Of a stretch of 64,000 nt of DNA, positions 1-12,815 are shown piece after piece. Origin of the DNA: Theobroma cacao (Eukaryota > Streptophyta > Magnoliopsida > Malvales > Malvaceae). Every line of letters starts with the position of its first letter. The stretch's first letter is position 1. The translations under genes and the position numbers were made by a program. The stretch covers positions 28,320,061 through 28,384,060 of the forward strand of contig NC_030853.1 in NCBI RefSeq assembly GCF_000208745.1, given 5' to 3'. The notes below the pieces were generated by a model, which saw nothing but the letters and a program-made list of their open reading frames with translations, was not told where the DNA came from and ran no database searches.

Positions 1-3000
1 TAAAAAATATTATTCCAGTTCATGCGAAAGTCTATTTGAGTTGAATTACACAAAGGCAACAATTTTCTTAAAATTATTATTATGTAATATTCTTTTATTT
101 GTTTCCTAGTAAACTTATTACCTAATTACTTCCACTCAAGGAAGAAACCAAGAAAAGACTCATGATTTCTATCATGGATTCATAGAAAGGGTTTATGATT
201 TGCCGGATATCCCATCGGAATTCCTATCCTATCGATACTGATTTTTTAACTGATAGAAGAAGATTATATGCCGACGACAAAGTGTGGTCTTATTCAAATC
301 ATTTAAAAGTGGGAATGATATTCCATTAAGACTAATAACTACTTGAACCCTATTTTCTTGATGTAATTTGCTTCCTCTCATTGGAAAATGCTTTCCCATC
401 TTTAACTAACCACCACCTTTTCTTTCTTTCTTTTCTTTTTTTTTTTTAATGTTCAATGTGTACTTCAACATGCTTCTTGCTATGTGCAAATAGAAATTCA
501 AAAGCATAAAGACAAATGGTTTTTCAAATTCCATCTTCTAAAAGTATGCTTCCAGAAAAAGTTTGTCACATTTTCAATCAATTCGGTTTATGAAATTTAG
601 CTTATAAAAATATTTTTTCAGTATTAATTGCTTTGGGCCGACATGAAGGACAAAGTAATTAAGTGATAGGAAAATGTTTTCTTGATTTTATTTTATTGAG
701 AAGTGGGATTTGAATTTGACTTTTTTAATAAAATAATATATTTATTAAATTAAATATTTGAGATAAATAGAATATCGAGTTCATGAATTCTAAGAATCGT
801 TAAGTTACATAGTGTTATGGGATATGTTTTTACCATCAACTCATCACCACCAACCAATTTGGGCAATCAACTATGGTTGCAGCTGATGTTGCCACCTATT
901 TTTACTAGTGATCTAATTATCCACTGCTTTTTGTCATTGTCTACTCATCTACCATTTACGGAATAGATTATCTTTAATGGTATTACCGACTTATAAATGC
1001 TTTGGACCTTATCTGTAATAAATTCATACTAATTACTTTATCTTTTACCATCCATTCAACCATCTTAAAACATTATAAAACAAAAACCATTATTTTTATT
1101 CAAATGACATCTTCATGGTACTACTTAACCTAAACTCAAGTAACGCAAGAACTAAGCCTGATTCTACCTTTTGAATTTTGATATGAAAAGAGCAATAATG
1201 AACCACACCTACTCTAAATTCAATCAAGTTTAAAGCAAAATTTACTGCATACCAGACTCCTTGCAAGCAACATGCAGACCAAAGATCAAAGACAATAAGA
1301 GTATTGAAGATGCTTGCTACCAGAGAGCAGAGACAACTGCTGACAGGGTAGGAACAGGTCTAGGGGATGGCAAAGTAAGTTTCTTAACTTACATTATTTA
1401 TCACATCAGCTCTCAACTTTCAGTTTGGTTTTTTTTTTTTTTTATTTTCTTTTTTGCATATAAAATTTTATGATAAGATAATAAAAACAGGCAAATGGCA
1501 AAAATCTTTGGCGTTTGAGGGGTGTCAGATTTCCTTAAACAGTTAAAATGTGCAGAGCTGCCACTAAAACCCCTGTCCCTCCTTGGGTGGAAAAGTCCAA
1601 TGTCATTGGCAAAAGTTTAGGTCTTTATTTACAAAATCTTTATCAGACTCCTCTGCTCTTGACATGTGTAAATGGGTCCAGCCTGAGCCAGCCACGAGTG
1701 CTAGTAGTTGAGAAAGTGATGGTCTGTTGGTGCATATTGTTTTTATCTGTTTTTTGCCTCTGCTTGTGTTCTTCCTTCTTTTCAGTTCACCATAAACAAA
1801 GTTATACTCCCATCTCAAGAGAAGGAAAAAATGAGAACAATCACCCCCCACCCTCTTATTTTAGCAATCAATATCTTGACCATCATAAAGAGCTAATGGT
1901 AGAAGAGACCTAAACAAAACATTTGTGGGTGATAAATTTAAAAATTTGAAGCATGGTCGAGAATTTGATCAATAATTGATGTATGTATTCATTCGTTAAG
2001 AAAGTTAAATTCAATTTTTATTAAATAAAATAAAATTTTAATATGACATTTTATCTCATTAAAACCATGATTTTCAATTTAAAAAAAAAAATTGAAATGT
2101 TTTTTGAGCATATCATTTGGGGGAGCCATCAACAAGTTTATGATTGACGTAAAACACCTTTTATAAGTGGTGGTGCAGCAGGGGATGTAGGCAGGCAAGC
2201 CCATTCTAGCAGCTCCTTGAATAGCTGACTTGGGCCACCTCAAGAGGACCCAGTTTTAAAGGTAAGGGGAGTTAAAATTGGCTTTAAATGCTTTTCATTA
2301 TTACCTCCCCAAAAGGGTTGTAATTATTAGCCAAAGCCTGTGAAAATGTTGCTCACTAGGACCCATTGAGGTCTGCATACACCCAAATATTTTTACCAAA
2401 TTTTTGAATTGGTATAAGCAAAATCTATTTATTTTGGATAATTAAAATTGTAATCGTTTCCCTCTATCAATAGTAGTGAAAAGTTAATAGAATCTCTTAT
2501 AATTTGTAAATAAGATGTGTCTAGAAACTTAAATTGAAAGTAATTTTTTTTTCTTCCAAAATTTGGAAAAGGAAAGTTTTGATAAAAGAATCTTTACCTG
2601 TTGCCTTGTCATAAAGATATAAGCCTATTATTCAGTACACCCATCATACTCTAGTGATCAAAAGAAAGAAAATATGATCCCCACAAATGTGTATAGCATG
2701 GCATTGGTACTATGGAGACTGTTATTTTGCCCAAGATACATGCACTAGGAGAACCAAACAATGATTTTTTTGTCTTTTTCAGCATAATTGGGGGTAATGG
2801 CATCTCTGTCCTTCGAACACAATCTTTCCCAAAACCTTGAGCAGATACAATCAAAAAGGCAAAAGCCGCCACCACCACCACCACCACCAGCCTTCCATCA
2901 TTCACTTCAAAAGCAAAGCTCAAAAAACATAAGGTACTTTCACATCCCCCACCCCTTAATCACCTATACGCTCCTCTATGAAAAGCCCACAATGGCATTT

Positions 3001-5136
3001 CTATCTCCAAAAGATTGATAAGTTCAATAACAAGATAAGCTTACTATTACTAGAAAAAAGAGAAAATAAAATTAGTTAATTCATTTAATATGTTTATGTA
3101 TTTCAAGATTGTAATTCATCTACCCTTCAATCTTTGGTCATTATTGAGTCATATTGGGACCCACAAAGCATCATGAATCCATGGGCTAATCAGCAGGGGG
3201 CCCATCCATTGTGCAATCCTTTCAAAACCCACCTTAGGTTCCGTCCATAAACAGTGAAAACGGGGCTAGTTGCCTAGTTATTTTGTACCCTTCACAAGCT
3301 AAGCTGACTACATTTTGTATTTGATTTTTGTTACTTTTGACCAAGAATATGCCGTCTTTCACCAAAACAATCTGTCGATGCTGTTACTTGAAAACGATAT
3401 TCAAAGACATTCAATGTTTTTCGAATGCAAAACAAGGAGGTGGAGGAAGGAAAGGGTTTGATTTTGCTTTGTCGTTTTAGGTTCAAAATCCTCAATCATG
3501 CATGGAGGAGAAGGTAAAAATTGTTACATCATTTTCGCCAAAAAGTATTTTGCTTAAAGGAGGGCAAAAAAAACCAAAAACCCAAAGCTAAAGAAAAAAG
3601 GGTTTCACTTTCACATTGATAAATTCATTGGAGATGACAAAAGGTGATTGTTGTTGGGACCAATAGACACCAAAAGAAGTGAGAGTTTCATGATGTGTTA
3701 AAGGCCAAACATCATCCTTTCGCTTTCTTTTTCCTTTGACTGCTGCCTATGCCTTATGCATATGCGTGCCTGACATTGCAGTATCTGCTTCACCACAACC
3801 TTTTCCATCCGCCTATATTTTATTTATAGTTTATGAATCTTTTCGGGGTTTAAACTTTACGTATCCCACCACATCATGGTTTTAAGGTTAATACTAGTTT
3901 ATTTTATTTTAACCTATTTGTCCCTAAGCCTCTCCCTATCCTTTCTAGGTCTACCCTAAACTTAAAAACATTAATTTAACCGTTAGGGTTTGAATATTGA
4001 CATTACCCTTTCTCTTTCGGTGTGTACCAACGAATGTGAAGGGATAGGACGTTGGGGTACTTTAGACCTGAACTGGCCTAGCCTTTTTAATCAACTCGCC
4101 CTTTTTTGTATGCACAAATAGTAATTATAATAATCAGAATTACTAAAGGTTAAATAATCGTAAACATGGTCAAATTTTGCCTTACCCTACACGATACTCC
4201 TAATTATTTTAAAAATATGGGTGAAAGACCAGAATTGGAATTGGAAGGAATGGTTAGTAAGTTACTATTGAATTCAACAATGGGATGCACTCTTTTGGCA
4301 GTCAATTAGGGTGGAAAAGTTGTGTTTGAAATGATCATGAAATCATCATTGCATGAATATTTGTTGGTGGGTTCCCTTCTTCTTCTTCTTCTCTACCCCT
4401 TTTTTCCCATATCAACTTCAAATTATTGGTTGATGCAATCATATCCATATATGACTCTATCTCTGCCTCATTATTATTCTTCACCCCTTTTTAATTTTTT
4501 CGTTTTCGTTAATTGGTTTCCAACAAGAAAGTACAAGGATTGGTGCCCAATTCTACCTACGATCATAATGTGGGGACAATAATGATTTTAATTGAGAGTT
4601 TTTAATAAACAATTGAGAGATCTAATAACGGTTGATTGAAAAGATTATTTCATTAATAAACATATTTTCTTATCTTAAAAATAAGATCTCAGATACATAC
4701 ACATCAAAATTGATTTTTTTTTTATGATTAAATTAATAATTTAATGATAATCACGTTTTGCAATGATAAGAGGACCAACTTTATTGAGAATACATAGATA
4801 CCTTTATCAATTAAGGTTCAAAATACTTATGATTGAATCAAGAAAAATTGATAAAAACTTGGCCAAAAGTTAACTACTTTTGTCTCGATCAAAATTTTGT
4901 TTGCTCCATTTAACCTAACCCAAAATATGGGTCATTTGTTTTTAACATATGAAGAACTTCAAAGCCCAAATCAGGGATTCCATTGGGCTTACATTCAGAA
5001 GATGATTAAAAACAGAAGGCCAAGTTCCAGCCCGGTATAGCCCTATATGCTTTTAGTGGTCATTGTCTCTCCATTTCTCATTTTTTCTCCATAAGCCTCG
5101 GAATTCAATCACCCATTTACGCAGGTTCATTTGCTG
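1..5136. other. Gene-free stretch upstream of the PPR gene
   Basis: I see no coding region I can support here. Open stretches are short and unlike any family I know; the longest, about 120 codons at 1,548-1,913, has low-complexity hydrophobic and Pro/His-rich parts and no conserved motif. A (CCA)n microsatellite lies at about 2,866-2,890 and poly-T or poly-A runs are common. Around 1,245-1,375 the base composition is more even and a GTAAGT follows, so a non-coding exon is possible but unsupported. Confidence 0.5.
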
Positions 5137-6942
5137 ATGAATTCTTCAAACCCTATCTTCACACACCCAACCTTAAATTATTTATCAAAATGCAAGACAT
5201 TTTACTCTCTCAAGCAAGTCCATGCCCAAATGATAACAACTGGCCTCACTCTCCACACTTACCCTCTCAGCAAACTGCTCTACGTATCTGCCACCCTAGC
5301 CTTGTCCCATGCCCTCGCTATCTTTAACCAAATCCCAAACCCAACAATTTTTCTCTTCAACACTCTCATTTCATCAATTATAACCAACCAAAGAAGTCAC
5401 ACCCATCTGGCCTTTTCCCTCTATGAAAGAATTCTTTGTAACGAAACAGTTGAACCCAATTCCCACACTTACCCATCTCTCTTCAAGGCTTGTGGCTCTC
5501 ACCCTTGGCTGCACCATGGTCTAGCCCTCCATGCTCATGTCTTAAAATTCCTTGAACCCACATTTGATAATTTTGTTCACGCCTCATTACTTAATTTCTA
5601 TGCCAATTATGGTAAATTGGGTGTGGCTAGATATATGTTTGATCATATTAGCAACCCAGATTTAGCCACGTGGAACTCCATTTTATCTGCATATGCACGT
5701 AGTGATAGTTCTAGTTATTATGTTAGTAATAATAGTAATATAACCAGTGAGGACTCTAGTTTATCAATAGAGGCATTATATTTATTCAATGAGATGCAAC
5801 ATTCTTTAGTTAAGCCAAATGAAGTTACCCTGGCAGCTTTAATCAGTGCTTGTGCAAATTTAGGCGCTCTTACCCAAGGTACATGGGCACATGTTTATGT
5901 ATTAAAGTACAGTATCAAGGTAAATTACTACGTGGGTACTGCTTTAATAGATATGTACTCAAAGTGTGGGTGTTTGGGCTTGGCATATCAGCTATTTGAT
6001 CAATTGCCTGAAAGGGACGTATTATGTTACAATGCAATGATTGGAGGGTTTGGTATTCATGGTTATGGTCAGAGGGCACTTGAACTTTATGAGAAAATGA
6101 AGTTTCAAGGGTTAGTTCCTGATGATGTGACATTTATTGTTATAATGTGTGCTTGTTCACATGTTGGGTTGGTCGAGGAGGGTTGCAAGATTTTTGATTC
6201 TATAAAGGAGGTTTATGGGAAGGAGCCAAGACTTGAGCATTATGGCTGCTTGGTTGATCTTTTAGGTAGAGCTGGGAGGGTTCAGGAGGCTGAGGAAAAG
6301 CTCAGGGAAATGCCCATGAAACCAAATGCAATTTTGTGGAGGTCTTTACTTGGGGCAGCACGGGTTTATGGGAATTTGGAGCTTGGGGAAGTTGCATTGA
6401 AGCAGTTAATAGAGTTGGAGCCGGAAATTAGTGGGAACTATGTGCTTTTATCAAATATGTATGCCAGCATTGATAGATGGGAAGATGCTAAGAGAGTGAG
6501 GAAATTAATGAAAGATCATGGGATTAACAAAATACCAGGAAGTAGCTTGGTTGAGGTTAACGGTGCCATGCATGAATTCCTCACTGGAGACAAGAGACAT
6601 CCTTGTACGTCAGAGATCTATTCGAAGCTCGAAGAGGTTGGCAGAAGACTACAGCAATATGGCCATAATCCAAGAACCAAAGAAGTGTTGTTTGACATAG
6701 ATGAGGAGGAAAAAGAAGATGCCCTTACTTATCATAGTGAAAGGTTAGCGATTGCATTTGCTCTGATTGCTTCTGATTCAACTGCCCCTATCCGGATCAT
6801 TAAAAATCTTCGGGTTTGTATTGATTGCCATGAAAGTACTAAGCTTATTTCAGTAATATATGGAAGAGAGATTGTAGTAAGAGACCGAAACCGGTTTCAT
6901 CATTTTAAAGAGGGAACTTGTTCTTGTTTGGATTATTGGTGA
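5137..6942 (+). CDS. PLS-class pentatricopeptide repeat protein, DYW subgroup
   Basis: Predicted 601-residue, intronless protein. PPR-DYW proteins bind organellar transcripts in a sequence-specific way and most act in C-to-U RNA editing in plastids or mitochondria. The N-terminus has the typical leader ending in LKQVHAQMITTGL, followed by P, L and S repeats (for example VGTALIDMYSKCG, DVLCYNAMIGGFGIHG, PDDVTFIVIMCACSHVGLVE), the E/E+ region (PNAILWRSLLGAARVYGN, GNYVLLSNMYAS) and a complete C-terminal DYW domain. The zinc-binding deaminase signature is present: HSE at residues 533-535 and CIDCH at 561-565. The protein ends exactly in DYW, as the family does. The first ATG in frame is at 5,137; the frame is open two codons further upstream but only with TTG and CTG. 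No frameshift or stop is seen. Target organelle and editing site cannot be told from sequence. Confidence 0.93.
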   Translation: MNSSNPIFTHPTLNYLSKCKTFYSLKQVHAQMITTGLTLHTYPLSKLLYVSATLALSHALAIFNQIPNPTIFLFNTLISSIITNQRSHTHLAFSLYERILCNETVEPNSHTYPSLFKACGSHPWLHHGLALHAHVLKFLEPTFDNFVHASLLNFYANYGKLGVARYMFDHISNPDLATWNSILSAYARSDSSSYYVSNNSNITSEDSSLSIEALYLFNEMQHSLVKPNEVTLAALISACANLGALTQGTWAHVYVLKYSIKVNYYVGTALIDMYSKCGCLGLAYQLFDQLPERDVLCYNAMIGGFGIHGYGQRALELYEKMKFQGLVPDDVTFIVIMCACSHVGLVEEGCKIFDSIKEVYGKEPRLEHYGCLVDLLGRAGRVQEAEEKLREMPMKPNAILWRSLLGAARVYGNLELGEVALKQLIELEPEISGNYVLLSNMYASIDRWEDAKRVRKLMKDHGINKIPGSSLVEVNGAMHEFLTGDKRHPCTSEIYSKLEEVGRRLQQYGHNPRTKEVLFDIDEEEKEDALTYHSERLAIAFALIASDSTAPIRIIKNLRVCIDCHESTKLISVIYGREIVVRDRNRFHHFKEGTCSCLDYW

Positions 6943-7604
6943 CAATCTAATTAATTCTCTGATTATAATTGGTCGTTGCTAGCATGGTGTGCCGGGGACT
7001 GTAACATGTCAATTTTTTTCATTTTTTATATGTCATGTCATCCTTAACAAATAGGCCATTGAGTGTTGCAGAAGATTTTCATTTTTTTTTTTGCTGTTGC
7101 ATTGAGATAGCATATGATCATATTAATTGATTTGTGTATAGGATAGGGATATATCTATAAGTCATATGTAGTTAGATTAGAGGCTGAACTTAATGAGTCT
7201 ATTTTAATTTAAATTAATATAGAGTTATAGTGTTTTGGTTAAAATAAATATTTTTATAAGACGAGTTGGGAGATTCTTATAAATAATTGAGAACTCCAGG
7301 TTAGCAATTAAACCCATTGAAATAAGTTAAGGAAGAGAGGTAAGATTTAGAGGAATTATGAGAGATATTGTAATCTTAGACTTGTTTAATTTGATTTTCA
7401 CCCAAATTATTATTACTTTGATTTTTTTTAGTTTAAATTGTGTTAATTAGTTTTACTTAATTAATTTAGTTATTTGATTTTGATTGTTTGGATAAAATTA
7501 AATTATTTTAATTTTAGTACTTAGTAAAATTTTAAATTAATTTTTTAGGAGATCGATACTTTACTTACTTTTATATTATTTTTTCGATACATATACTTAC
7601 GTAC

Positions 7605-7715
7605 ACGTATATAATATAAGAATAAGAAAGCAATGTGAGCACTAATTATAATCTCATGAATTTCACATTTTGTCACATTGAAAAAAAATCTTATCTAATC
7701 GTGTGGGTACATATC
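7605..7715. repeat. Short upstream repeat shared with 12,715-12,815
   Basis: About 105 bp beginning near AAGCAATGTGAGCAC and ending near TATCTAATCGTGTG is repeated at 12,715-12,815 with few changes. Both copies lie upstream of a sulfotransferase unit, so this is probably a remnant of the ancestral promoter-distal segment carried along during duplication. Confidence 0.7.
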
Positions 7716-7726
7716 TCTTTTTTAAT

Positions 7727-8200
7727 AGCTTAAACAATATTTAAATTAATTAATTAGTTATTTAAACATACGAATGAATGCTTAAGTTGGATGATTTGTA
7801 GATTCAAATGATTAAAACCCCGGAAGGGGCCAGCTTCCAGTGGGCTGGGTTTGTTCACTCAACATGGGCTTCATATTGCTTTCCTTTCTTTCTGTGTCCA
7901 AAGCATGGGTTTCGTCAGTGCTTCGCTAGCGTGTTCTGGACAAGTCACAAATATGAAAAAATTATACATCAAGACAATGATTTATGAACAAATTGTTTTA
8001 AGAGAAAGAAAAAGGAAAGTTCAGGGACTAAGTAATTTCAACTTCCAACCAACTTGAACCCTACTAAGTAATTATACTGTGCAAATTGGAGAGCAGAGCA
8101 TTTCAATGATTTCGTTTTCACTTGTCGTTTGTCCTTGGGGACCACCGCTTCACCGATTCCATTGGCCAGGCCTATTATAGCAATTGGACTAACAGTTCAC
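7727..8200. repeat. Sulfotransferase upstream module, copy 1
   Basis: This block recurs at 17,200-17,520 and 25,976-26,260. Shared landmarks are CCGGAAGGGG, GGGCTGGGTTTGTTCACTC and CAAAGCATGGG, then AGAGAAAGAAAAAGGAAAG and GAGAGCAGAGCATTTCAAT. The third copy shows the first half and the second copy mainly the second half. It marks the left edge of the duplicated sulfotransferase units. Confidence 0.75.
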
Positions 8201-8892
8201 TTTCAGCTCCAGGACAAGCAAATATAATTGGTGAATGCCAAAGGATAAGCGAATGAACTCAATCATCCAAGTTTCCATTGTGGATTACGTACTAGCTAGC
8301 AAGGGTCCTGGACCCTGGAAACACTAGAAATTTTGTTGTTCCATAAATTGTTGATATTTTATTCAGCATAAAGAGACAATTTTCTTTTTTTTTTTTAATT
8401 TTTTTCCCAACCCTTTACCCCAAACTAGATTAAATAGTCTATTTTGCTTACACTTTGCACAGACATCAAGCTTTTTACCTCAATTTTATGTGTATATATA
8501 TATATATCAAAGCATCATGATAGATTGAATTATTTCTTCCTCTCAAATTTCTAGCTCTTTCTTTTTATTTTTATCCATTGAAGTGTCCTTAAGCCCTAAC
8601 ATTATGAATAATAATACGAATTTTATGGAGGATGGGTTATGTAAAAACATGAATACAATAATCATATTGGTGTAATCTCTTAAAAGAAAATAAGGGTTTA
8701 GCTACAGCTCCTTCATCCATATTGAATATTTCTTATAGGAGAGAGAGACCAACTCCTATAAGAAAGCACCTATACTTGTTTTTTTTGCCCACCCTCGTGT
8801 TGAATATTTTCTTGGTCATCCTTCCCAAAAGCCAAGGTTTCCTGTTTCGTTCCAACTAAATCCTTAATCACTCTACCAAGTCTACCATACAA

Positions 8893-9921
8893 ATGGAAAC
8901 AGCCTCCCCATTAAAACCAATTCTCGCTACCAATATCTCCCCGGAATCCTTACAAAACTACAAAGAGGAAATATCAACTCTTCCTCAAGAAACCGGCTGG
9001 ACTCCTTTCCAGCACGAGCCTCTTTGATCATACCAAGGATTTTGGTTCTCTCGTTCCATCTTGGAAGGAGCCATGCATGCTCGAGATCACTTCCAGGCTC
9101 AACCCAGTGACATTTTCCTGTGCAGCCCACTTAAAACGGGCTGCACTTGGCTTAAGGCCTTGAGTTTCTCCATTGCGACCAGAACCCAGTTCGACAATTC
9201 CACAAGCCCTCTCCAAAAATGGGTGCCCCACGATTGCATTCCCTTCTTGGAGCATGGTGAGTACTCAACTGCACCAGGGCCAAGAATCCCACTCTTTGCT
9301 ACCCACCTTCAGTATACGTGCTTGCCTAAATCAATAATAGATTCAGGTTGTAAAATTGTCTACATCTGTAGAGATCCAAAGGATACGTTTGTTTCAATGT
9401 GGCACTTCTTTCAAAGGATAACAAAATGTAACAGTAAACAAGAACTAGGTGAGGGAGACTTGATTCCTATAGAGGTGGCCTTTGAGTTTTTCTGCAAAGG
9501 AATGTCTTATTATGGACCTTACTGGGAGCATGTGTTAGGATATTGGAAAGCAAGCCTGGAACGCCCTGACAAGATACTTTTCTTGAAGTATGAAGATATG
9601 AAGAGAAACACTGAAGTATGTGTAATGAAACTGGCTGAGTTCTTTGGGTGCCCTTTCTCTTTGGAGGAAGAAAGAGAAGGCACGGTACAAAAGATTATAG
9701 AGTCATGCAGTTTCGAGATTTTGAGCAATCCAGAGGTCAATAAGATGGGAAAGCTAGTGAGGAAGAACAGGTTTGTTGAAAATAATGCATATTTCAGAAA
9801 GGGAAAGGTTGGAGATTGGAGGAATTATCTAACAGCTGAGATGGGGATGCGCCTTGACGACATCATGGAGGAGAAGTTAAGTGGCTCCGGGTTGACCTTC
9901 CACATCTCACCTCAAGAATGA
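8893..9921 (+). pseudogene. Cytosolic sulfotransferase, full length with one early stop
   Basis: From ATG at 8,893 the frame matches the intact copy at 13,100 throughout, but codon 45 is TGA (9,025-9,027) where the relatives read TGC (Cys). Without it the product would be 342 residues. Downstream the frame is open to 9,921 and keeps every signature: KTGCTWLK (PAPS 5'-phosphosulfate loop), the catalytic His in ATHLQYTCLP, CRDPKDTFVS (3'-phosphate binding), FLKYEDM and the RKGKVGDW motif near the C-terminus. Translation from the next in-frame ATG at 9,073 would give a protein lacking about 60 N-terminal residues, including the conserved GFWF segment, so activity is doubtful. The coding sequence is otherwise well preserved, which suggests recent inactivation or a segregating allele. 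Family role: transfer of sulfate from PAPS to small hydroxyl acceptors in the cytosol. Confidence 0.85.
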
Positions 9922-10126
9922 CAAGAAAAAAGTGAAAAAGGTTGTTCATCATGATTATTCTTGTTTTCTTTTCAATTTCCATTCGTTGTTGAAGTTGTGA
10001 ATCTATTTGCTTAATGTTGGGTGTCAATAATGTCTACTTAAAATCAACTTCTTGTTGATGAAATAGCAGGTGATGCTCTGTTAAAATTATAAATCAAGTT
10101 TCTCTTGAAACTAGTGGATGCATTTA

Positions 10127-10742
10127 GGTGGCGTTTAATACTTTACAATACAATATGATTACAGGTAATATGATTACAAGTAATGTGATTGTAGAGAAAA
10201 TAACATTACAATGTTTGGTATACAACAAAATAATGATTAAAATGTAGAGAAGATAACATTGTAGCGTTTGATATATAAGTATTTTGCTAAGAATATAATG
10301 TTAATTTTCAAAATTATCCCTATTTATTAAAATACCAGTTTAATATACTTGTATTTTTTATTATTAATTTTTATATAATATCATCTCTTAAATATATTTT
10401 TAATATCATATATTTTATTTTTAATATAATTTTTTATATTATATATTTTATTTTAATTTCTTTTACCTATATTATATAAATTTTAATTTCTTATATTTTA
10501 TTTTAATTTTTAAATCTTATATTATATATTTTATTTTAATTATAATATTATAAAATATTTTTAACAAAATAATAAAGTTGAAGGGTAAAAATATCTTTAA
10601 TAACATTATAGAGTGTAATGTAATGTGATTGCATTGATTTTGGACTGTAATCATATTATATCCATTGGTTGTAATGTGATTGCATTGCAATCATACATTA
10701 CAGTAATCTGTTACAAAACAAACATTACAATGTAATTTAATT
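10127..10742. mobile_element. MITE-like AT-rich element
   Basis: The edges are imperfect inverted copies built from TTACAAT, GATTACAG and TAATGTGATTG words (left near 10,140-10,200, right near 10,660-10,740), around an interior that is almost pure A/T. The same words recur in inverse order at 29,100-29,290, so this looks like one family of small non-autonomous DNA transposons. Exact ends and target duplication are not clear. Confidence 0.5.
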
Positions 10743-11121
10743 GGACACATTGCAGGAAATGCATTCTCACTTTTCTTATATCGAATGCTACTTTAAATTT
10801 GAGAAAGCTATGACTGTAACTTTTAAGAAAAGTTATAAAAATAACTTACAAAGATGAAAGTTATCTGATGGAGTTGTTTGATAGGGAAATATATAGTATT
10901 AGGAGTTTTTTTTTTTTGCAGCAGGAGAAGAGGTGGTGCAAGGCCATGGAAACGAAGGCTAATTTTAAGAGAAGTTCAAGAAATATCCAATTAAGTTTTA
11001 GTATGAAAGAATATTGCAACTTTGCTATCCAGAATAACAACATGTAATATGTAATATATAATCTAATCTATCTATTTGTCTATAATTGAACCCCGCCTAA
11101 AAAATAATCCTCAAATTTCTT

Positions 11122-11127
11122 TATAAA
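11122..11127 (+). promoter_or_regulatory. TATA box of the 11.2-kb sulfotransferase copy
   Basis: TATAAA lies 115 bp before the ATG at 11,242, in CTTTATAAAGAAAGC. The related unit at 21.8 kb has the same element (TATAAA at 21,795-21,800) at a similar distance in a homologous flank, which supports it as the ancestral core promoter. Confidence 0.55.
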
Positions 11128-11241
11128 GAAAGCAAGAGTATACTCCATTCCCCATCCAAGTGCTCACCATTTCTTGGTCTCCCACCAAAACAAAGCAACC
11201 TCTCTCTACTCCATACCTCTTACATATTTGTCCCTTACAAC

Positions 11242-12260
11242 ATGGAATTCTCCTTCCCCTTTCAAACAAATCTCGCCTCCAATATCTCTGCCGAATCCCG
11301 GGAAGAATACCAAAAGATTATTTCAACTCGTCCTAAAGAAACTGGTTGGACACCCATGCAGCCTCTTTGCCTGTACCAAGGATTTTGGTTCTTCCCTATC
11401 TTCTTAGAAGGAGCCATGTACACTCAAGATCACTTCCAGGCTCAGTCTACTGATATTCTCCTCTGTAGCTCAGTGAAAACCGGTACTGTTTGGCTTAAGG
11501 CCTTGTGTTTCTCTATTGCAACCAGAACCCAATTCAACAATTCTACCAGCCCTCTCCAAACCACCTTTACGCACCAGTGCATTCCGTTCTTGGACTATGG
11601 GGACTCCGCAGCTTCGCGAGGCCCAAGATTCCCGCTCTTGGCCACCCACATACCTTACACATGCTTGCCTAAGTCTGTAATTGATTCAGGTTGTAAAATT
11701 GTTTATCTTTGCAGAGATCCGAAGGATAACTTCGTTTCTCTATGGCACTTCTTGCGAGAGGCCACACGAAATAGTTTCAAAGAGCTGAAGGAGGGAGACC
11801 TCATTTCAGTGGAAGAGGCCTTTGAGCTGTTTTGCAAAGGAATCTCTCTCTATGTACCTTATTGGGAACATGTATTGGGTACTGGAACGCGAGCTTGGAA
11901 CATCCTGAGAGGATATTGTTCCTTAAATATGAAGACATGATGAAGGAGACTGCACCATATGCAAAGAAAATAGCGGAATTCTTGGGGTGCCCTTTTTCCT
12001 CTGAGGAAGAAAGAGGGGGCAGAATACAAGAAATTATAGAGTTTTGCAGCTTTGAGAATTTGAGCAATTTGGAGGTCAACAAGGCCGGTGTGCATCAGAA
12101 GAAGGACAAGTTAATTGACAACAGTGCATATTTTAGAAAGGGAAAGGTTGGAGATTGGAGAAATTACTTAACAACTGAGATGGGAGAACGTCTTGACAAT
12201 ATCATGGAGCAAAAGCTTAGTGGATCTGGATTAATATTTCATGTCTCACCGCAAGAGTGA
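11242..12260 (+). pseudogene. Cytosolic sulfotransferase, full length with a 1-bp frameshift
   Basis: Begins at ATG 11,242 (MEFSFPFQTNLASNIS) and runs in one frame past KTGTVWLK, THIPYTCLP and CRDPKDNFVS to YWEHVLG, then loses frame near 11,880. The sequence TTGGGTACTGG there lacks one G compared with TTGGGGTACTGG in the sister copy at 22,500. From the next base a second frame continues YWNASLEHPERILFLKYEDM through RKGKVGDWRNYLT to VSPQE and a TGA at 12,258-12,260. No other lesion is visible, so this is a very young pseudogene, a polymorphic null allele, or an assembly error in a G run. As read, translation ends at 11,940, before the FLKYEDM and RKGxxGDW motifs, and would be inactive. Confidence 0.87.
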
Positions 12261-12714
12261 AAAGAAATAATTATTACACCGTATCTATATGTTGTTTGGA
12301 ATTATAATTAATTAATCTATGAACCTGGAATAAGTTATACGCTTCTTAGTCTTTTTGTTAAAATAAAGTTTGAGTTTCATTGATTATTTTGTTTTTGAAA
12401 GGTTGTAGTTCATTAAAGGGCCATTGGTCAATAAAAAAACAGAGGAGGTTTGATGTCTTTATGCAGCACTGGGGCATAATGAATTCAAACCTCTAGGCAA
12501 TACTCTGCTGAAAAATACCCAGCAAACTACACGAGCCCTAGGAATCCCAAAGACAACAAAAATAATCTAAATGCAGCATTTTGTCAACCACTGCCCTATC
12601 CAAACACATAACATAGCTAACAAAAATACAGGACACAGACAACATGGACTCCTTACTAGAACTTCTCACCTTTCTAGGAGTTTCATTGATTATTAATGTC
12701 ATAAATAGGGTAGA

Positions 12715-12815
12715 ATATATAGTATAAGAATTGGGAAGCAATGTGAGCACCAATTATAATCTCATGATTTTCACATTAAACAAAAACTTATCTAATCGTG
12801 TGTGTATATATACAA
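12715..12815. repeat. Short upstream repeat, second copy
   Basis: Partner of 7,605-7,715. It lies about 285 bp upstream of the intact sulfotransferase gene and ties that gene to the same duplication history as the 8.9-kb copy. Confidence 0.7.

Noticed and set aside
1548..1913. Open stretch of 121 codons on the plus strand
   Set aside because: Low-complexity Leu/Cys/Phe and His/Pro composition, no family motif, no convincing splice or promoter context. Most likely chance.
2788..3018. Proline-rich open stretch
   Set aside because: The proline run is just a (CCA)n microsatellite and the surroundings have no coding character.
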